From Actinomycetes bacterium (GTDB lineage Bacteria > Actinomycetota > Acidimicrobiia > Spongiisociales > JAHEDJ01), in NCBI GenBank assembly GCA_024641245.1, contig JAHEDK010000007.1, positions 37,471 to 101,470 on the forward strand: a stretch of DNA of 64,000 nucleotides, written 5' to 3'. Position numbers and translations under genes: made by a program. Every line of letters begins with the position of its first letter. The first letter of the stretch is position 1. Of the stretch, positions 45,631 to 55,149 are shown one piece after another. The notes beneath the pieces are model-generated. The model worked only from the letters and a program-made list of their open reading frames with translations. It made no database searches and was not told the origin of the DNA.

Positions 45631-46128
45631 CTATGCCTTGGTCTGACCCAGGACGCGGGCGATTTCCTTCGCCCACACTTCGACCTCGGAGAAATCCCGC
45701 CAGTCTCCCGACCGCCCTTGCTTCACCATCGATCTGGCGATGAAACCGGTGGCGTTTTCTGGGAGACGTCCACCGAATGTGATGCGCCCTCGCACATCGA
45801 GGCCGGCAGTCAGTTTCTCGACATTGGGAGGGAAGTCTTGCGGATCGTTCGCCTCGTCGTCGCCCAGGGGTCCCGTGTGGAAGAGCCAGACGGGGCGGGT
45901 GAACTCTGCTCGATTCAGGTTCTTCAGCAATCGAATCGCCGGCCGGCGCCAGCGCATTGCGTAGATAGCGCTTCCGAGCACCACTGCATCGAATTCCTCG
46001 GGGTGTGTCATCTCCTTGGCGTCGCGCAAGGTCACGGCGAATTTCTCGGCCGAGAGCGTTTCTGCGATCCGCTTGGCAATCTCCTTGGTGCCGCCCATCT
46101 TGGTGCCGTAGGCGATGAGTACGTGCAC
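45631..46128 (-). CDS. Flavodoxin-domain protein (HemG/FldA-like)
   Basis: The 165-residue protein is a flavodoxin fold with the FMN phosphate loop IAYGTKMGGTKEIA at the N-terminus and FDAVVLGSAIYAMRWRRPA. This resembles the menaquinone-dependent protoporphyrinogen oxidase (HemG) group and related flavodoxin_5 proteins. Heme genes are not adjacent, so the electron partner is unknown. GTG at 46128 follows GGAGG by six bases. Confidence 0.8.
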   Translation of the reverse strand: MHVLIAYGTKMGGTKEIAKRIAETLSAEKFAVTLRDAKEMTHPEEFDAVVLGSAIYAMRWRRPAIRLLKNLNRAEFTRPVWLFHTGPLGDDEANDPQDFPPNVEKLTAGLDVRGRITFGGRLPENATGFIARSMVKQGRSGDWRDFSEVEVWAKEIARVLGQTKA

Positions 46129-46249
46129 GTGCTGCCTCCTTGGAAACTAGCTCTCAACATCGCGTATCCAATGGGTGTTGTCCAGAGTCGAATGGACCCA
46201 CTGCGCGAGCGGGGTTTGGGTGATGGAAGGGGGATGCGCGGCCAGAAAG

Positions 46250-46453
46250 GGTTCTAGGTTTTAGGTTATGGGTTCTTCTCTGGGCATCACGGGTTCGTGG
46301 CCCAACCTATGACCCAGAACCTACGACTCAGAACCTATGACCCAGACCCTATGACTCAGAACCTAAGACTCAGAACTTGTGACCTAGAACCTGTGACTTA
46401 GAACCCATGACTCAGCACCTAAGACTCAGAACTTATGACCCAGAACCTACGAG
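46250..46453. repeat. Degenerate 14-bp tandem repeat array with an inverted leading copy
   Basis: Ten consecutive 14-bp units (46307-46446) follow the pattern CTATGACYCAGAAC with one to four changes each. They are preceded at 46250-46275 by sequence of the opposite orientation (GTTCTAGG, TTAGGTTATGGGTTC). The whole could fold into a long imperfect hairpin. It fills most of the 460-bp gap between the flavodoxin and nifJ. The rest of the gap shows only the AGGAAGGA site before nifJ. Related inverted words occur at 61178-61264. Confidence 0.85.
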
Positions 46454-46588
46454 CCGCGCTTGCCGCCTGATTGCTGCATATGGCATTTCTGCATATGGCC
46501 CATTTCTGCCTCGTAACTGACCACAGCCCCTGCCCGATTCTCGAAGTTGTGCCAAGATGCGAGTTGATCACGACAGGAAGGACCCGGA

Positions 46589-49500
46589 GTGGGACGCGTC
46601 GTCACCGTCGACGGCAATGAAGCGGCCGCTTCCGTTGCGTTTAGGACCAACGAAGTCATTGCCATTTATCCCATCACCCCCGCATCGCCGATGGGTGAGC
46701 TGTCCGACGATTGGTCGGCGCAGGGCCGCACGAACATCTATGGAACGACCCCAGAGGTCGTTGAAATGCAAAGCGAGGCCGGTGCTGCCGGCACGCTCCA
46801 CGGAGCGCTGCAAGGTGGAGCACTAGCCACCAGCTTCACTGCTTCGCAGGGGCTCCTTCTCAAGATCCCGAACATGTACAAGATCGCCGGCGAATTGCTC
46901 CCGTCCGTCATTCACGTGGCGGCTCGGACTCTGGCGACCCACGCGCTCTCGATCTTCGGTGATCACAGCGATGTGATGGCAACTCGGGCGACCGGCTACT
47001 CGTTGCTGGCCTCTTCGTCGGTCCAGGAAGCCCATGACATGGCGCTGATCGCACAGTCGGCCACGCTGCAGAGCCGGGTTCCGTTCCTGCATTTCTTCGA
47101 TGGATTCCGCACGTCGCATGAGGTTGCGAAGATCGAGGAACTGAGCGACGACGACCTGCGGGCGATGCTCGATGACGAACTCGTTGCTGCCCACCGCCTT
47201 CGCCGGCTGAATCCCGACGCTCCCGTCATTCGGGGAACGGCACAGAACCCCGATGTGTTCTTCCAGGCTCGAGAGGCCTGTAATCCGTACTACCTGGCAG
47301 TGCCGGACATCGTTCAAACGACGATGGATCGGTTCGCCGAGGTGGCGGGCCGCCAGTATCGCCTCTTCGATTATGTAGGCGCCCCCGATGCCGAGCGTGT
47401 CGTGATCTTGATGGGCTCGGGGATCGGCGCCTCCGAGGAGGCTGTGCAGGCATTAGTTGATCGCGGAGAGAAGGTCGGCATCGTGAAGGTTCGGTTGTAC
47501 CGGCCGTTCTCTGCCGAAGCTCTCATTGCCGCGCTGCCAGCCAGCACGAAGTCGATCGCAGTGCTGGATCGCACCAAAGAGCCGGGGGCGCTCGGCGAAC
47601 CGCTCTATCAGGACGTCATTACCGCCATCGTTGAACAGACGGCTGCCGGGAACGTCGCATGGGATCGGTTCCCGCGTGTGATCGGTGGCCGCTACGGACT
47701 GTCTTCGAAGGAGTTCACTCCGTCGATGGTTGCTGCGGTCTTCGCGGAACTGGAGAAGGACGATCCGAAGGTTCACTTCACCGTCGGCATCGTCGACGAC
47801 GTCACGCATCTCAGTCTCGATGTCACCGAGGAACTCAACACCGAACCCGATGACGTTGTGCGGGCTGTGTTCTTCGGGCTTGGCGCCGACGGAACCGTCG
47901 GAGCCAACAAGAACTCGGTGAAGATCATCGGAGAGAACACCGAACTCTTCGCGCAGGGGCATTTCGTCTACGACTCGAAGAAGTCGGGCGCTACCACGGT
48001 GTCACACCTGCGGTTCGGTCCCCGTCCGATCACGTCGACCTACGAGATCACGCGCGCCAACTTCGTTGCCTGCCATCAATTCAATTTCCTCGAGAAGATG
48101 GCCGTGTTGGAGGTTGCCCAAGAAGGGGCCACCTTCCTGCTCAACAGCCCGTTCGAAGCGGGTGAGGTCTGGGACAAGCTGCCGCGGGAAACCCAGGCGG
48201 CGATCATCGCCAAGAACATCAGCTTCTATGTCGTCGATGGTGTCAAAGTCGCCAGGGAGGTTGGTTTGGGCGGACGCATCAATACGGTCCTCCAGACGTG
48301 CTTCTTCAACCTGGCCGGAATACTTCCGCCCGATCAAGCTATTGGCGAGATCAAGAAAGCGATCCAGAAGAGTTACGGCAAGTTCGGACAGACGGTCCTG
48401 GATCGGAACTTTGCGGCCGTCGACGCATCGATTGCCGCGCTCGAAAGGGTCGAGGTACCGGCTGTGGCCGACTCGGACTTCCTGCGCCCGGCTCCAGTTC
48501 CGGAGACGGCCCCCGATTTCGTGCAACGGGTGACGGCCATGATGATCGAGGGGAAAGGCGATCTGCTGCCCGTCTCTGCGCTGCCGGTGGACGGAACGTT
48601 CCCGACCGGCACGACCAAATTCGAGAAGCGTTCGATCGCGCTGGACATTCCGATCTGGGATCCGGACATCTGCATCGACTGCGCCAAATGCGCCCTCGTT
48701 TGCCCGCACGCGGCAATTCGCATGAAGGTATACGACCCGGCGTTCCTGGCGGGCGCTCCGGATACCTTCTTGTCGAAGGAATACCGCAGTCGCGAGATGC
48801 CCGGTCAACTGTTGACGATTCAGGCAGCGCCCGAAGACTGCACGGGTTGCGGGGTGTGTGTGGATGTCTGCCCTGCGAAGTCCAAGGAAGAGGTCAAGCA
48901 CAAGTCCATCAACATGATGCCGAAGGACGACCACCTCGACGTCGAGCAGGCGAACTTCGATTTCTTCCTGAGTTTGCCGGAGCCCGATCGAACGGAGGTG
49001 CGCCTCGACACGGTCAAGGGCAGCCAGATGGCTGAGCCGCTCTTCGAGTTCTCCGGAGCATGTGCCGGATGTGGTGAGACGCCCTACATCAAGCTCATGA
49101 CGCAGATGTTCGGTGATCGGGTTTCCATCGCCAATGCGACGGGCTGCTCATCGATCTACGGAGGCAACCTGCCGACCACCCCGTATACGACGAACGCCGA
49201 CGGGCGTGGTCCTTCCTGGGCCAACAGCCTGTTCGAGGACAACGCCGAGTTCGGACTCGGTCTTCGGCTCGCCCAGGATCAGGCAGTGGAAGATGCCAGA
49301 GTTCTGGTCGGCCATTTCGCAGGCGAACTCGGCGACGAGTTGGTCGCCGGACTGCTCGCCGGAGTCACAGACATCGACGAAGCGGGCTTGGCGGTCCAGC
49401 GTGAACGGATCGGACACGCCAAGAAGATCCTGGTCGATATCGACTCGACCGAGGCGCGGCGCCTGCTGGCCGGAATAGACACGCTGGCTCACAAGAGCAT

Positions 49501-50176
49501 CTGGATCGTCGGCGGGGATGGCTGGGCGTACGACATCGGCTTCGGCGGCCTCGATCACGTGTTCGCCTCCGGCCGCAACGTGAACATCCTGGTACTCGAC
49601 ACCGAGGTCTACTCCAACACCGGCGGCCAGGCCTCGAAGGCCACTCCGCGCGGTGCGGTAGCGAAGTTTGCAGCAGGCGGGAAGCCGACCGGTAAGAAGG
49701 ATCTGGGCATGATCGCCCAGGCATACGGCAACGTGTATGTGGCGCAGATCGCGGTCGGCGCCAACAACACGCAGACGGTCAAAGCCTTCGCCGAGGCCGA
49801 GGCGTATCCGGGAACGTCGCTGATCATCGCCTACAGCCAGTGCATTGCACACGGCATTGACATGGAAACGGGAATGAGCCATCAGAAGGAGGCCGTCGAG
49901 AGCGGTTACTGGCCTCTCTACCGGTTCGATCCGACCGCCGAGGCCGAGGGCAGGCACTCGTTCCATCTCGACAGCCGGGCGCCGAAGATCCCGTTCAAGG
50001 AGTTCGCCATGCAGGAGGCTCGCTACGCCATGCTGGCCAGAACGAAGCCCGAAGAAGCGGAGCGCCTGTTTGGGATTGCACAAGACGACATCAACAATCG
50101 CTGGCATCTCTACGAGCAGCTGGCGGAGGTGGACCGACTGGTCCCTGAGGAGGAAGAGGAGGAGGTCCAGGCATGA
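46589..50176 (+). CDS. nifJ: Pyruvate:ferredoxin (flavodoxin) oxidoreductase
   Basis: The 1195-residue single-chain enzyme has all PFOR domains. These are the N-terminal pyrimidine-binding domain ([20 protein letters not shown]), the CoA-binding domain II, and a two-4Fe-4S ferredoxin insert ([13 protein letters not shown] and [12 protein letters not shown]). The TPP-binding domain has [12 protein letters not shown], the Mg/TPP motif [13 protein letters not shown] and [14 protein letters not shown]. It oxidises pyruvate to acetyl-CoA and CO2, reducing ferredoxin. This implies oxygen-limited or mixed metabolism. GTG start with AGGAAGGA upstream. The next gene overlaps by four bases. Confidence 0.96.
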   Translation: MGRVVTVDGNEAAASVAFRTNEVIAIYPITPASPMGELSDDWSAQGRTNIYGTTPEVVEMQSEAGAAGTLHGALQGGALATSFTASQGLLLKIPNMYKIAGELLPSVIHVAARTLATHALSIFGDHSDVMATRATGYSLLASSSVQEAHDMALIAQSATLQSRVPFLHFFDGFRTSHEVAKIEELSDDDLRAMLDDELVAAHRLRRLNPDAPVIRGTAQNPDVFFQAREACNPYYLAVPDIVQTTMDRFAEVAGRQYRLFDYVGAPDAERVVILMGSGIGASEEAVQALVDRGEKVGIVKVRLYRPFSAEALIAALPASTKSIAVLDRTKEPGALGEPLYQDVITAIVEQTAAGNVAWDRFPRVIGGRYGLSSKEFTPSMVAAVFAELEKDDPKVHFTVGIVDDVTHLSLDVTEELNTEPDDVVRAVFFGLGADGTVGANKNSVKIIGENTELFAQGHFVYDSKKSGATTVSHLRFGPRPITSTYEITRANFVACHQFNFLEKMAVLEVAQEGATFLLNSPFEAGEVWDKLPRETQAAIIAKNISFYVVDGVKVAREVGLGGRINTVLQTCFFNLAGILPPDQAIGEIKKAIQKSYGKFGQTVLDRNFAAVDASIAALERVEVPAVADSDFLRPAPVPETAPDFVQRVTAMMIEGKGDLLPVSALPVDGTFPTGTTKFEKRSIALDIPIWDPDICIDCAKCALVCPHAAIRMKVYDPAFLAGAPDTFLSKEYRSREMPGQLLTIQAAPEDCTGCGVCVDVCPAKSKEEVKHKSINMMPKDDHLDVEQANFDFFLSLPEPDRTEVRLDTVKGSQMAEPLFEFSGACAGCGETPYIKLMTQMFGDRVSIANATGCSSIYGGNLPTTPYTTNADGRGPSWANSLFEDNAEFGLGLRLAQDQAVEDARVLVGHFAGELGDELVAGLLAGVTDIDEAGLAVQRERIGHAKKILVDIDSTEARRLLAGIDTLAHKSIWIVGGDGWAYDIGFGGLDHVFASGRNVNILVLDTEVYSNTGGQASKATPRGAVAKFAAGGKPTGKKDLGMIAQAYGNVYVAQIAVGANNTQTVKAFAEAEAYPGTSLIIAYSQCIAHGIDMETGMSHQKEAVESGYWPLYRFDPTAEAEGRHSFHLDSRAPKIPFKEFAMQEARYAMLARTKPEEAERLFGIAQDDINNRWHLYEQLAEVDRLVPEEEEEEVQA

Positions 50177-51183
50177 GTGCCGACTTGACGACCAGGTATC
50201 TGGGGCTCGATCTGGCACACCCGATCGTTCCATCCGCTTCTCCGATGACCGGCAACCTTGATTCACTCCAACGACTCGAGGAGGCAGGAGCGTCCGCGGT
50301 GGTGCTGTGGTCCCTGTTTGAGGAGCAGATCGAGCACGATGAGCAGCAGGCGCTGGCACTGGCCGAGTTGCACGCGGAGAGCTTCGGGGAAGCGGTCGGC
50401 GGATACTTCCCGACTCTCGATGATTACAACACAGGTCCCGGCGAGTATTTGAAACTCATCCGCGATGCGAAGGAACACCTCGAGATCCCGGTCATCGCCA
50501 GCTTGAACGGGACGTCAATCGGTGGATGGCTCCGCTACGGCAAGCTGATGGAGGAAGCCGGTGCCGATGCGCTCGAACTCAACGTCTACATGATCCCCAC
50601 AGATCCAGATACGACCGGGGGAGAGGTCGAGCAGCAGTACCTCGACCTGGTTGCGGCGCTGAAGGCGTCGATCTCGATCCCGCTGGCGGTCAAGGTCGGT
50701 CCGTTCTTCAGTTCCATTCCGAACATGGCGACGAGGTTGATCGACGCCGGTGCCGATGGCCTGGTGTTGTTCAACCGCTTCTATCAGCCCGATATCGATC
50801 TCGACGAGTTGGAAGTGAAACCGAACCTCCGGCTCTCGACTTCGGATGAGCTGCGCCTGCCGTTGCGGTGGACGGCGATTCTCAAGGGTCAGGTGCTGGG
50901 ATCGATGGCGGTGACGAGCGGCGTGCACACGGCAGAGGACGTGATCAAGCTGCTGCTGGCCGGTGCGGATGTCACGATGATGGCTTCAGCGCTGTTGCGC
51001 CACGGCCCGGAGCGGCTCACCGAAGCTTTGGAAGGACTGAGATCGTGGCTCGAGGTCAATGAGTATGAATCCGTGCGGCAGATGAAGGGATCGATGAGCC
51101 AGGCTTCGTCGCCCGACCCGGAAGCCTTCGAGCGCGGCAACTACATGAAGACGCTCGTGACCTTCGCCCGACCGATGAGGTAG
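50173..51183 (+). CDS. Dihydroorotate dehydrogenase-like flavoprotein
   Basis: The 336-residue product resembles the FMN barrel of class 1 dihydroorotate dehydrogenases: [57 protein letters not shown] and the phosphate-binding end [20 protein letters not shown]. It is annotated in many anaerobes as a DHOD-like protein directly after nifJ, as here with an ATGA overlap. No pyr genes are nearby, so a role tied to pyruvate or ferredoxin metabolism is more likely than pyrimidine synthesis. Confidence 0.85.
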   Translation: MSADLTTRYLGLDLAHPIVPSASPMTGNLDSLQRLEEAGASAVVLWSLFEEQIEHDEQQALALAELHAESFGEAVGGYFPTLDDYNTGPGEYLKLIRDAKEHLEIPVIASLNGTSIGGWLRYGKLMEEAGADALELNVYMIPTDPDTTGGEVEQQYLDLVAALKASISIPLAVKVGPFFSSIPNMATRLIDAGADGLVLFNRFYQPDIDLDELEVKPNLRLSTSDELRLPLRWTAILKGQVLGSMAVTSGVHTAEDVIKLLLAGADVTMMASALLRHGPERLTEALEGLRSWLEVNEYESVRQMKGSMSQASSPDPEAFERGNYMKTLVTFARPMR

Positions 51184-51260
51184 CCGGCCAAGACTTTCTC
51201 CGCAATGCTGTGTATCGAAAAGGCACCATTGCATTGCGCAGAAACAGCTCGGGTCGCTCG

Positions 51261-51746
51261 CTACTCGAGCGCTGCCCTCACGTTTGCCCAGGTTTCTTCC
51301 AGCGCTTCGGGCAAAACCCGGGTGCCGCCGGTGGCGGTCATGAAATTGGTGTCACCCGACCAGCGCGGAACGAGATGGAAATGGACGTGATCGGGAACCC
51401 CGGCACCGGCCACCCTTCCTAGGTTCGCCCCCAGGTTGAATCCCGACGGCCGCATGGCGGCGGTCAACGCCGCTTCAGCCCGGACGATGAGGCTCCACAT
51501 TTGACTGCGTTCTTCGGTGGTTGGGTCAGACAGACCGGCGACGTGGCGATTGGTGGTCACCATCAGGTGTCCGGTCGTGTACGGATACCGGTTGAGGACC
51601 GAGTAGGCGAGGGAAGAACGCTCGAGTATCAACCCATCCTCATCAGCTTCCTCCGGAAGACGACAGAAGAGGCACGAAGACTCCGGGTGGTCGTCGATGG
51701 ATGTGACGTAGGCGGACCGCCAGCCTGCCCAGAGATGATCGAGCAT
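51261..51746 (-). CDS. HIT family nucleotide hydrolase/transferase
   Basis: The 161-residue protein has the histidine triad HVHFHLVPRW and the upstream CLFCRLPEE zinc-like pair with a further His, as in actinobacterial AP4A phosphorylase-type HIT proteins. It should act on dinucleoside polyphosphates or adenylylated substrates. It lies ten bases after the selenoprotein gene, in the same direction, so the two are probably one operon. Confidence 0.87.
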   Translation of the reverse strand: MLDHLWAGWRSAYVTSIDDHPESSCLFCRLPEEADEDGLILERSSLAYSVLNRYPYTTGHLMVTTNRHVAGLSDPTTEERSQMWSLIVRAEAALTAAMRPSGFNLGANLGRVAGAGVPDHVHFHLVPRWSGDTNFMTATGGTRVLPEALEETWANVRAALE

Positions 51747-51755
51747 GAGGCCAGC

Positions 51756-52604
51756 CTACCTGTCAAGCGCTCCCCGGCTTATCCACCACTGGACGATCGG
51801 ACTCGGCTCGGCCGGTTGCCAGTTCCGGTACGCCTCTTTGCGAGGTACCGGCCATTCGAGGTCAATGTCGATCCTGGTCCCAAAGCTATTTGCTCCGGCC
51901 AGAACGTGGACCGCTTCGCCCAGCACGCGATGCTGCATAGTGGTTTCGTGCGGAAGCCCAAACGGGTGCCCAAACGGAAACTCCACACCAACCGTACGCG
52001 GCGTATGCAGTTTTGTGGCGAGGTCGGGCATCATGGTGACCACGACGGTTGCGATTCCGGCTGCTTCGATCCAGCGTGCCAGCACGGGCACGTTCTTGCA
52101 GCAGTCCGGTCAGACGGGAGCAAGGATCAGTCCATCCACTTCGTCTTCGTGGAGGAGATCGATTATTCGGGGGGCGGCAATGTCACGCCAGCCATCCAGG
52201 CTGGTTCCCTGGAACCCCATGACGGAAACATGACGCGGGGCGACGTCGCCGACGATTCCGTTCCGAGCCAATTCCGCCAACCGGTCGACCGGCAGCGCGA
52301 TGTTTGGATCGGCGAGGATGTCATCGTGACTTATGTGCAGGTGAGCGAGACCGACTCCGTCTGCCGGTGAAGGAATCACGCGAAAGCTTGGATCGCCCCA
52401 GGTTGGTTCTGCTCTTTCTCGTTCGAGGTCGAACGGCTCCTGGGCTTCCTCGAGGTACATACCCGACGACGTGAGGATGGCAATACGACTATCGCTCAAT
52501 CGTTTCTCGAACGGCGACCAGACCTGGTCGGAGCCGTGCGGTTCGGGGTTTTCGTAGATAGGGCGGAAACTGCGGGGAAGAAACCGGTAGCTGTCGACGA
52601 TCAC
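51756..52604 (-). CDS. GrdB/PrdB-like selenoprotein (glycine/sarcosine/betaine/D-proline reductase component B family), in-frame UGA
   Basis: Two frames that look separate are one gene of 282 residues read through TGA at 52112-52110 (codon 165). Codons before and after the TGA are in register: LILAPV-U-PDCCKNVPVLARW. This is the position and context of Sec in GrdB/PrdB-like proteins, and it forms a U-x-x-C redox motif. A SECIS-like hairpin begins 17 nt after the TGA. The conserved tail continues VEFPFGHPFGLPHE. GTG 52604 has AGGAG seven bases upstream; TAG at 51756 ends it. No glycine-reductase genes (grdA, grdC, grdE) or prdA are adjacent, so it is a stand-alone member, likely a thiol-type reductase. 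SelA/SelB/SelC/SelD must be elsewhere. Confidence 0.85.
52075..52112 (-). promoter_or_regulatory. Selenocysteine UGA codon with bacterial SECIS-like hairpin
   Basis: The TGA (52112-52110) is followed by 17 nt, then a perfect 6-bp stem CGTGCC (52092-52087) / GGCACG (52080-52075) with loop CGTGCT. The apical loop has G at its second position, and lies 23 nt from the UGA. Both agree with the published bacterial SECIS search rules as I recall them (16-37 nt; G in the first two loop bases). Confidence 0.75.
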
Positions 52605-52692
52605 TCGATGACTCCTGTATGGCTGACGCCACGGTAGTCAGACGGTCTGTTGGCAGGCGGCAGGTTCTCGATGAATTGATGAGGACCAAGGG

Positions 52693-53214
52693 CTATTTCG
52701 TGATGGACGGTCGCGGTGGCTCCGCCACCTGCTCTTCCGGCAGCTCGGCGTCGCGCAGGTCGATCGACACGTGGTCACACTCAGTGCAGACCCTTCTGAT
52801 CAGCCCTCCCGGCAGATCCTGTTGGCGCCACGCATGAACGTGTTCCGTCGACCTGGCGAGCTTCTGTGCCCTGCGCCGCCCTCCGGAGTTCTCGATCCGG
52901 GCAATGAGGTTCTCTTTGCCCTGACTGACCCGTCGCCGGACGCCGCCCTTCTTCTTCGGTTGGTGCGTTTCGATCCACTTGGGGACCGTGTAGGCGAAGT
53001 CGATTGGGTCGTTGGCGATGAAGATCAAGCTTTCGTCGACGAGATCGAGGACGAACCGGTCGCTGGCGGTGCGGCGGACCGTCACTGCATCGAATCCCCA
53101 CGAACCGAGGTGTTCACCTTCCGCAGACAGAGTCAGGTTGGTCTCGTCGATGGTGACCGCGGCTGCGGCGCGCGCTCCGCCGCTCGTCTCCAGCTTCCCC
53201 TTCAAGGTCTTCAC
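52693..53214 (-). CDS. Hypothetical protein, PH-like N-terminus and short zinc-finger-like motif
   Basis: The 173-residue protein has a beta-rich first half (VTIDETNLTLSAEGEHLGSW, RFVLDLVDESLIFIANDPID) that resembles small actinobacterial PH-like domains. A basic stretch follows (KKKGGVRRRVSQGKENLIAR), and there is a late VCTECDH pair. No experimentally defined family is recognised. It lies between the selenoprotein and an ABC transporter, all leftward, but with gaps on both sides. Confidence 0.55.
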   Translation of the reverse strand: MKTLKGKLETSGGARAAAAVTIDETNLTLSAEGEHLGSWGFDAVTVRRTASDRFVLDLVDESLIFIANDPIDFAYTVPKWIETHQPKKKGGVRRRVSQGKENLIARIENSGGRRRAQKLARSTEHVHAWRQQDLPGGLIRRVCTECDHVSIDLRDAELPEEQVAEPPRPSITK

Positions 53215-53282
53215 TCTGCGTCCCCTTCGACCACCGTGCGTGAACTATCGCGCTGTGGACCCCTCTCGTCAAGAGCATGCGG

Positions 53283-54029
53283 TCAGAGTTCACGGCGCGC
53301 CAGCAGTCGTATTGTCCCATACTGCAGCGCCAACGTACCGGCCAGGGTCACCACGAGGGATTTGATGAAGTCCGTCGCCTCTGCGCCTCTGACGAGCCCG
53401 TCGAGCCCTCCCACGAGGTGACTCGGTAGCCACTCCTCAACAACCGGGATGAGCCCGATGAGCGGGAGGAGGAGCAGCACCGTCAGCGTTACGATCACGG
53501 TCGGCAGGACGTTCTTGAGCGCGGATCCGGCAAACGCCACCACGGCAACCGCGAACAGCAAGTACACACTGCCGAAAGCCATACCGGCGGCCATGGCGCC
53601 GGCGTCGAGCGGTCCGATCAACACAGCCGTCTCATACCAGGCGAGCAGCGTACCGGCGACGAAGGCGATGACTCCGGTTCCTGCCACAACGACGTAGCGA
53701 GGGATCAGCAGCCGGGCAGTGCTGCCGACCCGTGTGCGAAGGAACACTGCCATCTCGTATCGGGACTCGATGGTGAGAGCACCCGCAGCGATCATGACCA
53801 GCACGAGGAGGCCCAACTGCTGAACGTTGCCCGAGTACTGCATGATGCCGTCGGCCGGCGTCGGCTCCGGGAAGGACACCTCTATGCCGCCACCGAACTG
53901 CTCGACGATCTCGCCGATATAGCGAGCCGAGAGAGGCCCGATTATCCCGAAGAACACGAACACGGCGAAGATCGCTATCCAGCGGTTGGTCCGTGTCATT
54001 CGCAGCCACTCGAGTCTCCAGAGGTTCAT
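53283..54029 (-). CDS. ABC-2 type transporter membrane subunit
   Basis: The 248-residue membrane protein starts with the cytoplasmic segment MNLWRLEWLRMTRTNRWIA typical of ABC-2 permeases and has about six hydrophobic helices (FAVFVFFGIIGPLSA, LLVLVMIAAGALTIES, YLLFAVAVVAFAGSAL). Its start overlaps the ATPase stop by four bases. Together with the ATPase and the small PLDc_N protein it forms a three-gene leftward operon. Substrate unknown. Confidence 0.78.
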   Translation of the reverse strand: MNLWRLEWLRMTRTNRWIAIFAVFVFFGIIGPLSARYIGEIVEQFGGGIEVSFPEPTPADGIMQYSGNVQQLGLLVLVMIAAGALTIESRYEMAVFLRTRVGSTARLLIPRYVVVAGTGVIAFVAGTLLAWYETAVLIGPLDAGAMAAGMAFGSVYLLFAVAVVAFAGSALKNVLPTVIVTLTVLLLLPLIGLIPVVEEWLPSHLVGGLDGLVRGAEATDFIKSLVVTLAGTLALQYGTIRLLARREL

Positions 54030-54904
54030 GAGGTGAGCTCCAGGAACACGTCCTCGAGATCAGCGCCCTCAGGAGTCACCGAGATCACGGCCGCCCCCGC
54101 ATCGGCCAGCACTCTGATGAGGCTGCGCTCGGCCTGGCCCGGGTCGATGGCGGTCACCCTGAGGTCGCCCGGAGCGAGTTGCTCGACGGAACCTGCCCAG
54201 GAGGCCCTCTGGAGTGAGGCGACGAGTCCATCGAGCGGTTCGCGCAGCCGGATTCGAAAGATGGTCCCGGCCCGACCGACGAGGAGATCGTTGAGTGGTC
54301 CCTCGAAGAGAAGATGACCGTCCCTGAGGATACCGACGGTGTCGCATACCTCCTGCACGTCGCTCAAGATGTGACTGGAGAACATGACGGTGGCCCGGCC
54401 GCGCAGTCGCGTGACCACATCGAGTACCTCCCGGCGTCCGGCGGGATCGAGCGCGGCGCTGGGCTCGTCGAGCAGGAGCACCTGGGGGTCGCCGATGACG
54501 GTGGCCGCCAACCCGAGGCGTTGCAGCATTCCTCTCGAGAATCCACCGACCCTCACGTCGATGGATTCCTCGAGGCCGGCCTCGATCAGCACTTCCTCGA
54601 CCCTGGCCGGAGGAACCTCCGGAGCCGAGAGGTTGCGGGACAAATCGACCACTTCGCGAGCCGTTAACCAGGGTTCGAATTGTGGAGTATCCGGAAGGAC
54701 GGCCATTCGTTCCCGGGGGACACCGATCTCGACGGACCCCGAGGTGGGGCGGCGGAGCCCGGCCAGAATGCCGAGCAGGGTCGTCTTCCCGGCGCCGTTC
54801 GGTCCAACCAGGCCGTAGACGGAGCCATCCGGAACAGACACCGAGACATCATCGAGAGCAAGTTTGGGTCCGTAGGCCTTGATGAGCGAGTTGGTCGTGA
54901 TCAT
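54026..54904 (-). CDS. ABC transporter ATP-binding protein
   Basis: The 292-residue ATPase has Walker A GPNGAGKTTLL, an atypical signature GGFSRGMLQRLGLA (in place of LSGGQ), Walker B VLLLDEPSAALD, H-loop MFSSHILSD, and a C-terminal extension common in ABC-2 exporters. ATG 54904 is chosen because it starts at the conserved ITTNSLIKAYG and overlaps the stop of the upstream 63-residue gene (ATGA). An in-frame extension to 55099 would cover that small gene and is rejected. Confidence 0.85.
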   Translation of the reverse strand: MITTNSLIKAYGPKLALDDVSVSVPDGSVYGLVGPNGAGKTTLLGILAGLRRPTSGSVEIGVPRERMAVLPDTPQFEPWLTAREVVDLSRNLSAPEVPPARVEEVLIEAGLEESIDVRVGGFSRGMLQRLGLAATVIGDPQVLLLDEPSAALDPAGRREVLDVVTRLRGRATVMFSSHILSDVQEVCDTVGILRDGHLLFEGPLNDLLVGRAGTIFRIRLREPLDGLVASLQRASWAGSVEQLAPGDLRVTAIDPGQAERSLIRVLADAGAAVISVTPEGADLEDVFLELTS

Positions 54905-55092
54905 TGCGACTCGCGCCCAATGAGGAGGTAGACGATCCCGCCGACGGGTACAGACAGCAAGCAGATGAGCGCCCAGGCCCACTTCGGGAGGTGACGGACG
55001 GTGCGACGGGAGATGTCGTACCAGCAATACCCGACCCAGGCGATGACGAAGATGGCGAGGGGAACCAGCGCGGCGACGATTGCAGAGTCCAT
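54901..55092 (-). CDS. Small membrane protein with PLDc_N domain
   Basis: The 63-residue protein has two membrane helices separated by SRRTVRHLPKWAWALICLLS and ends VYLLIGRESQ, the pattern of the PLDc_N (phospholipase D N-terminal) family found in Gram-positive bacteria. It overlaps the ATPase start by four bases and is therefore likely the first gene of the ABC operon, perhaps a transporter-associated peptide. Confidence 0.75.
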   Translation of the reverse strand: MDSAIVAALVPLAIFVIAWVGYCWYDISRRTVRHLPKWAWALICLLSVPVGGIVYLLIGRESQ

Positions 55093-55149
55093 ACGGCAAA
55101 CGCTAGTCAGACGCGGGCGCCCTCTGATCCCTGATGGTCAGTCCCGACC

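Noticed and set aside
46307..46446. Array of short repeats as a CRISPR
   Set aside because: Units are 14 bp and directly contiguous with no spacers, the repeats are degenerate, and no cas genes are present.
54026..55099. A 357-residue ATPase starting at 55099
   Set aside because: The added N-terminus is Arg/His-rich, has no homology to ABC proteins, and overlaps the PLDc_N gene, whose stop overlaps ATG 54904.
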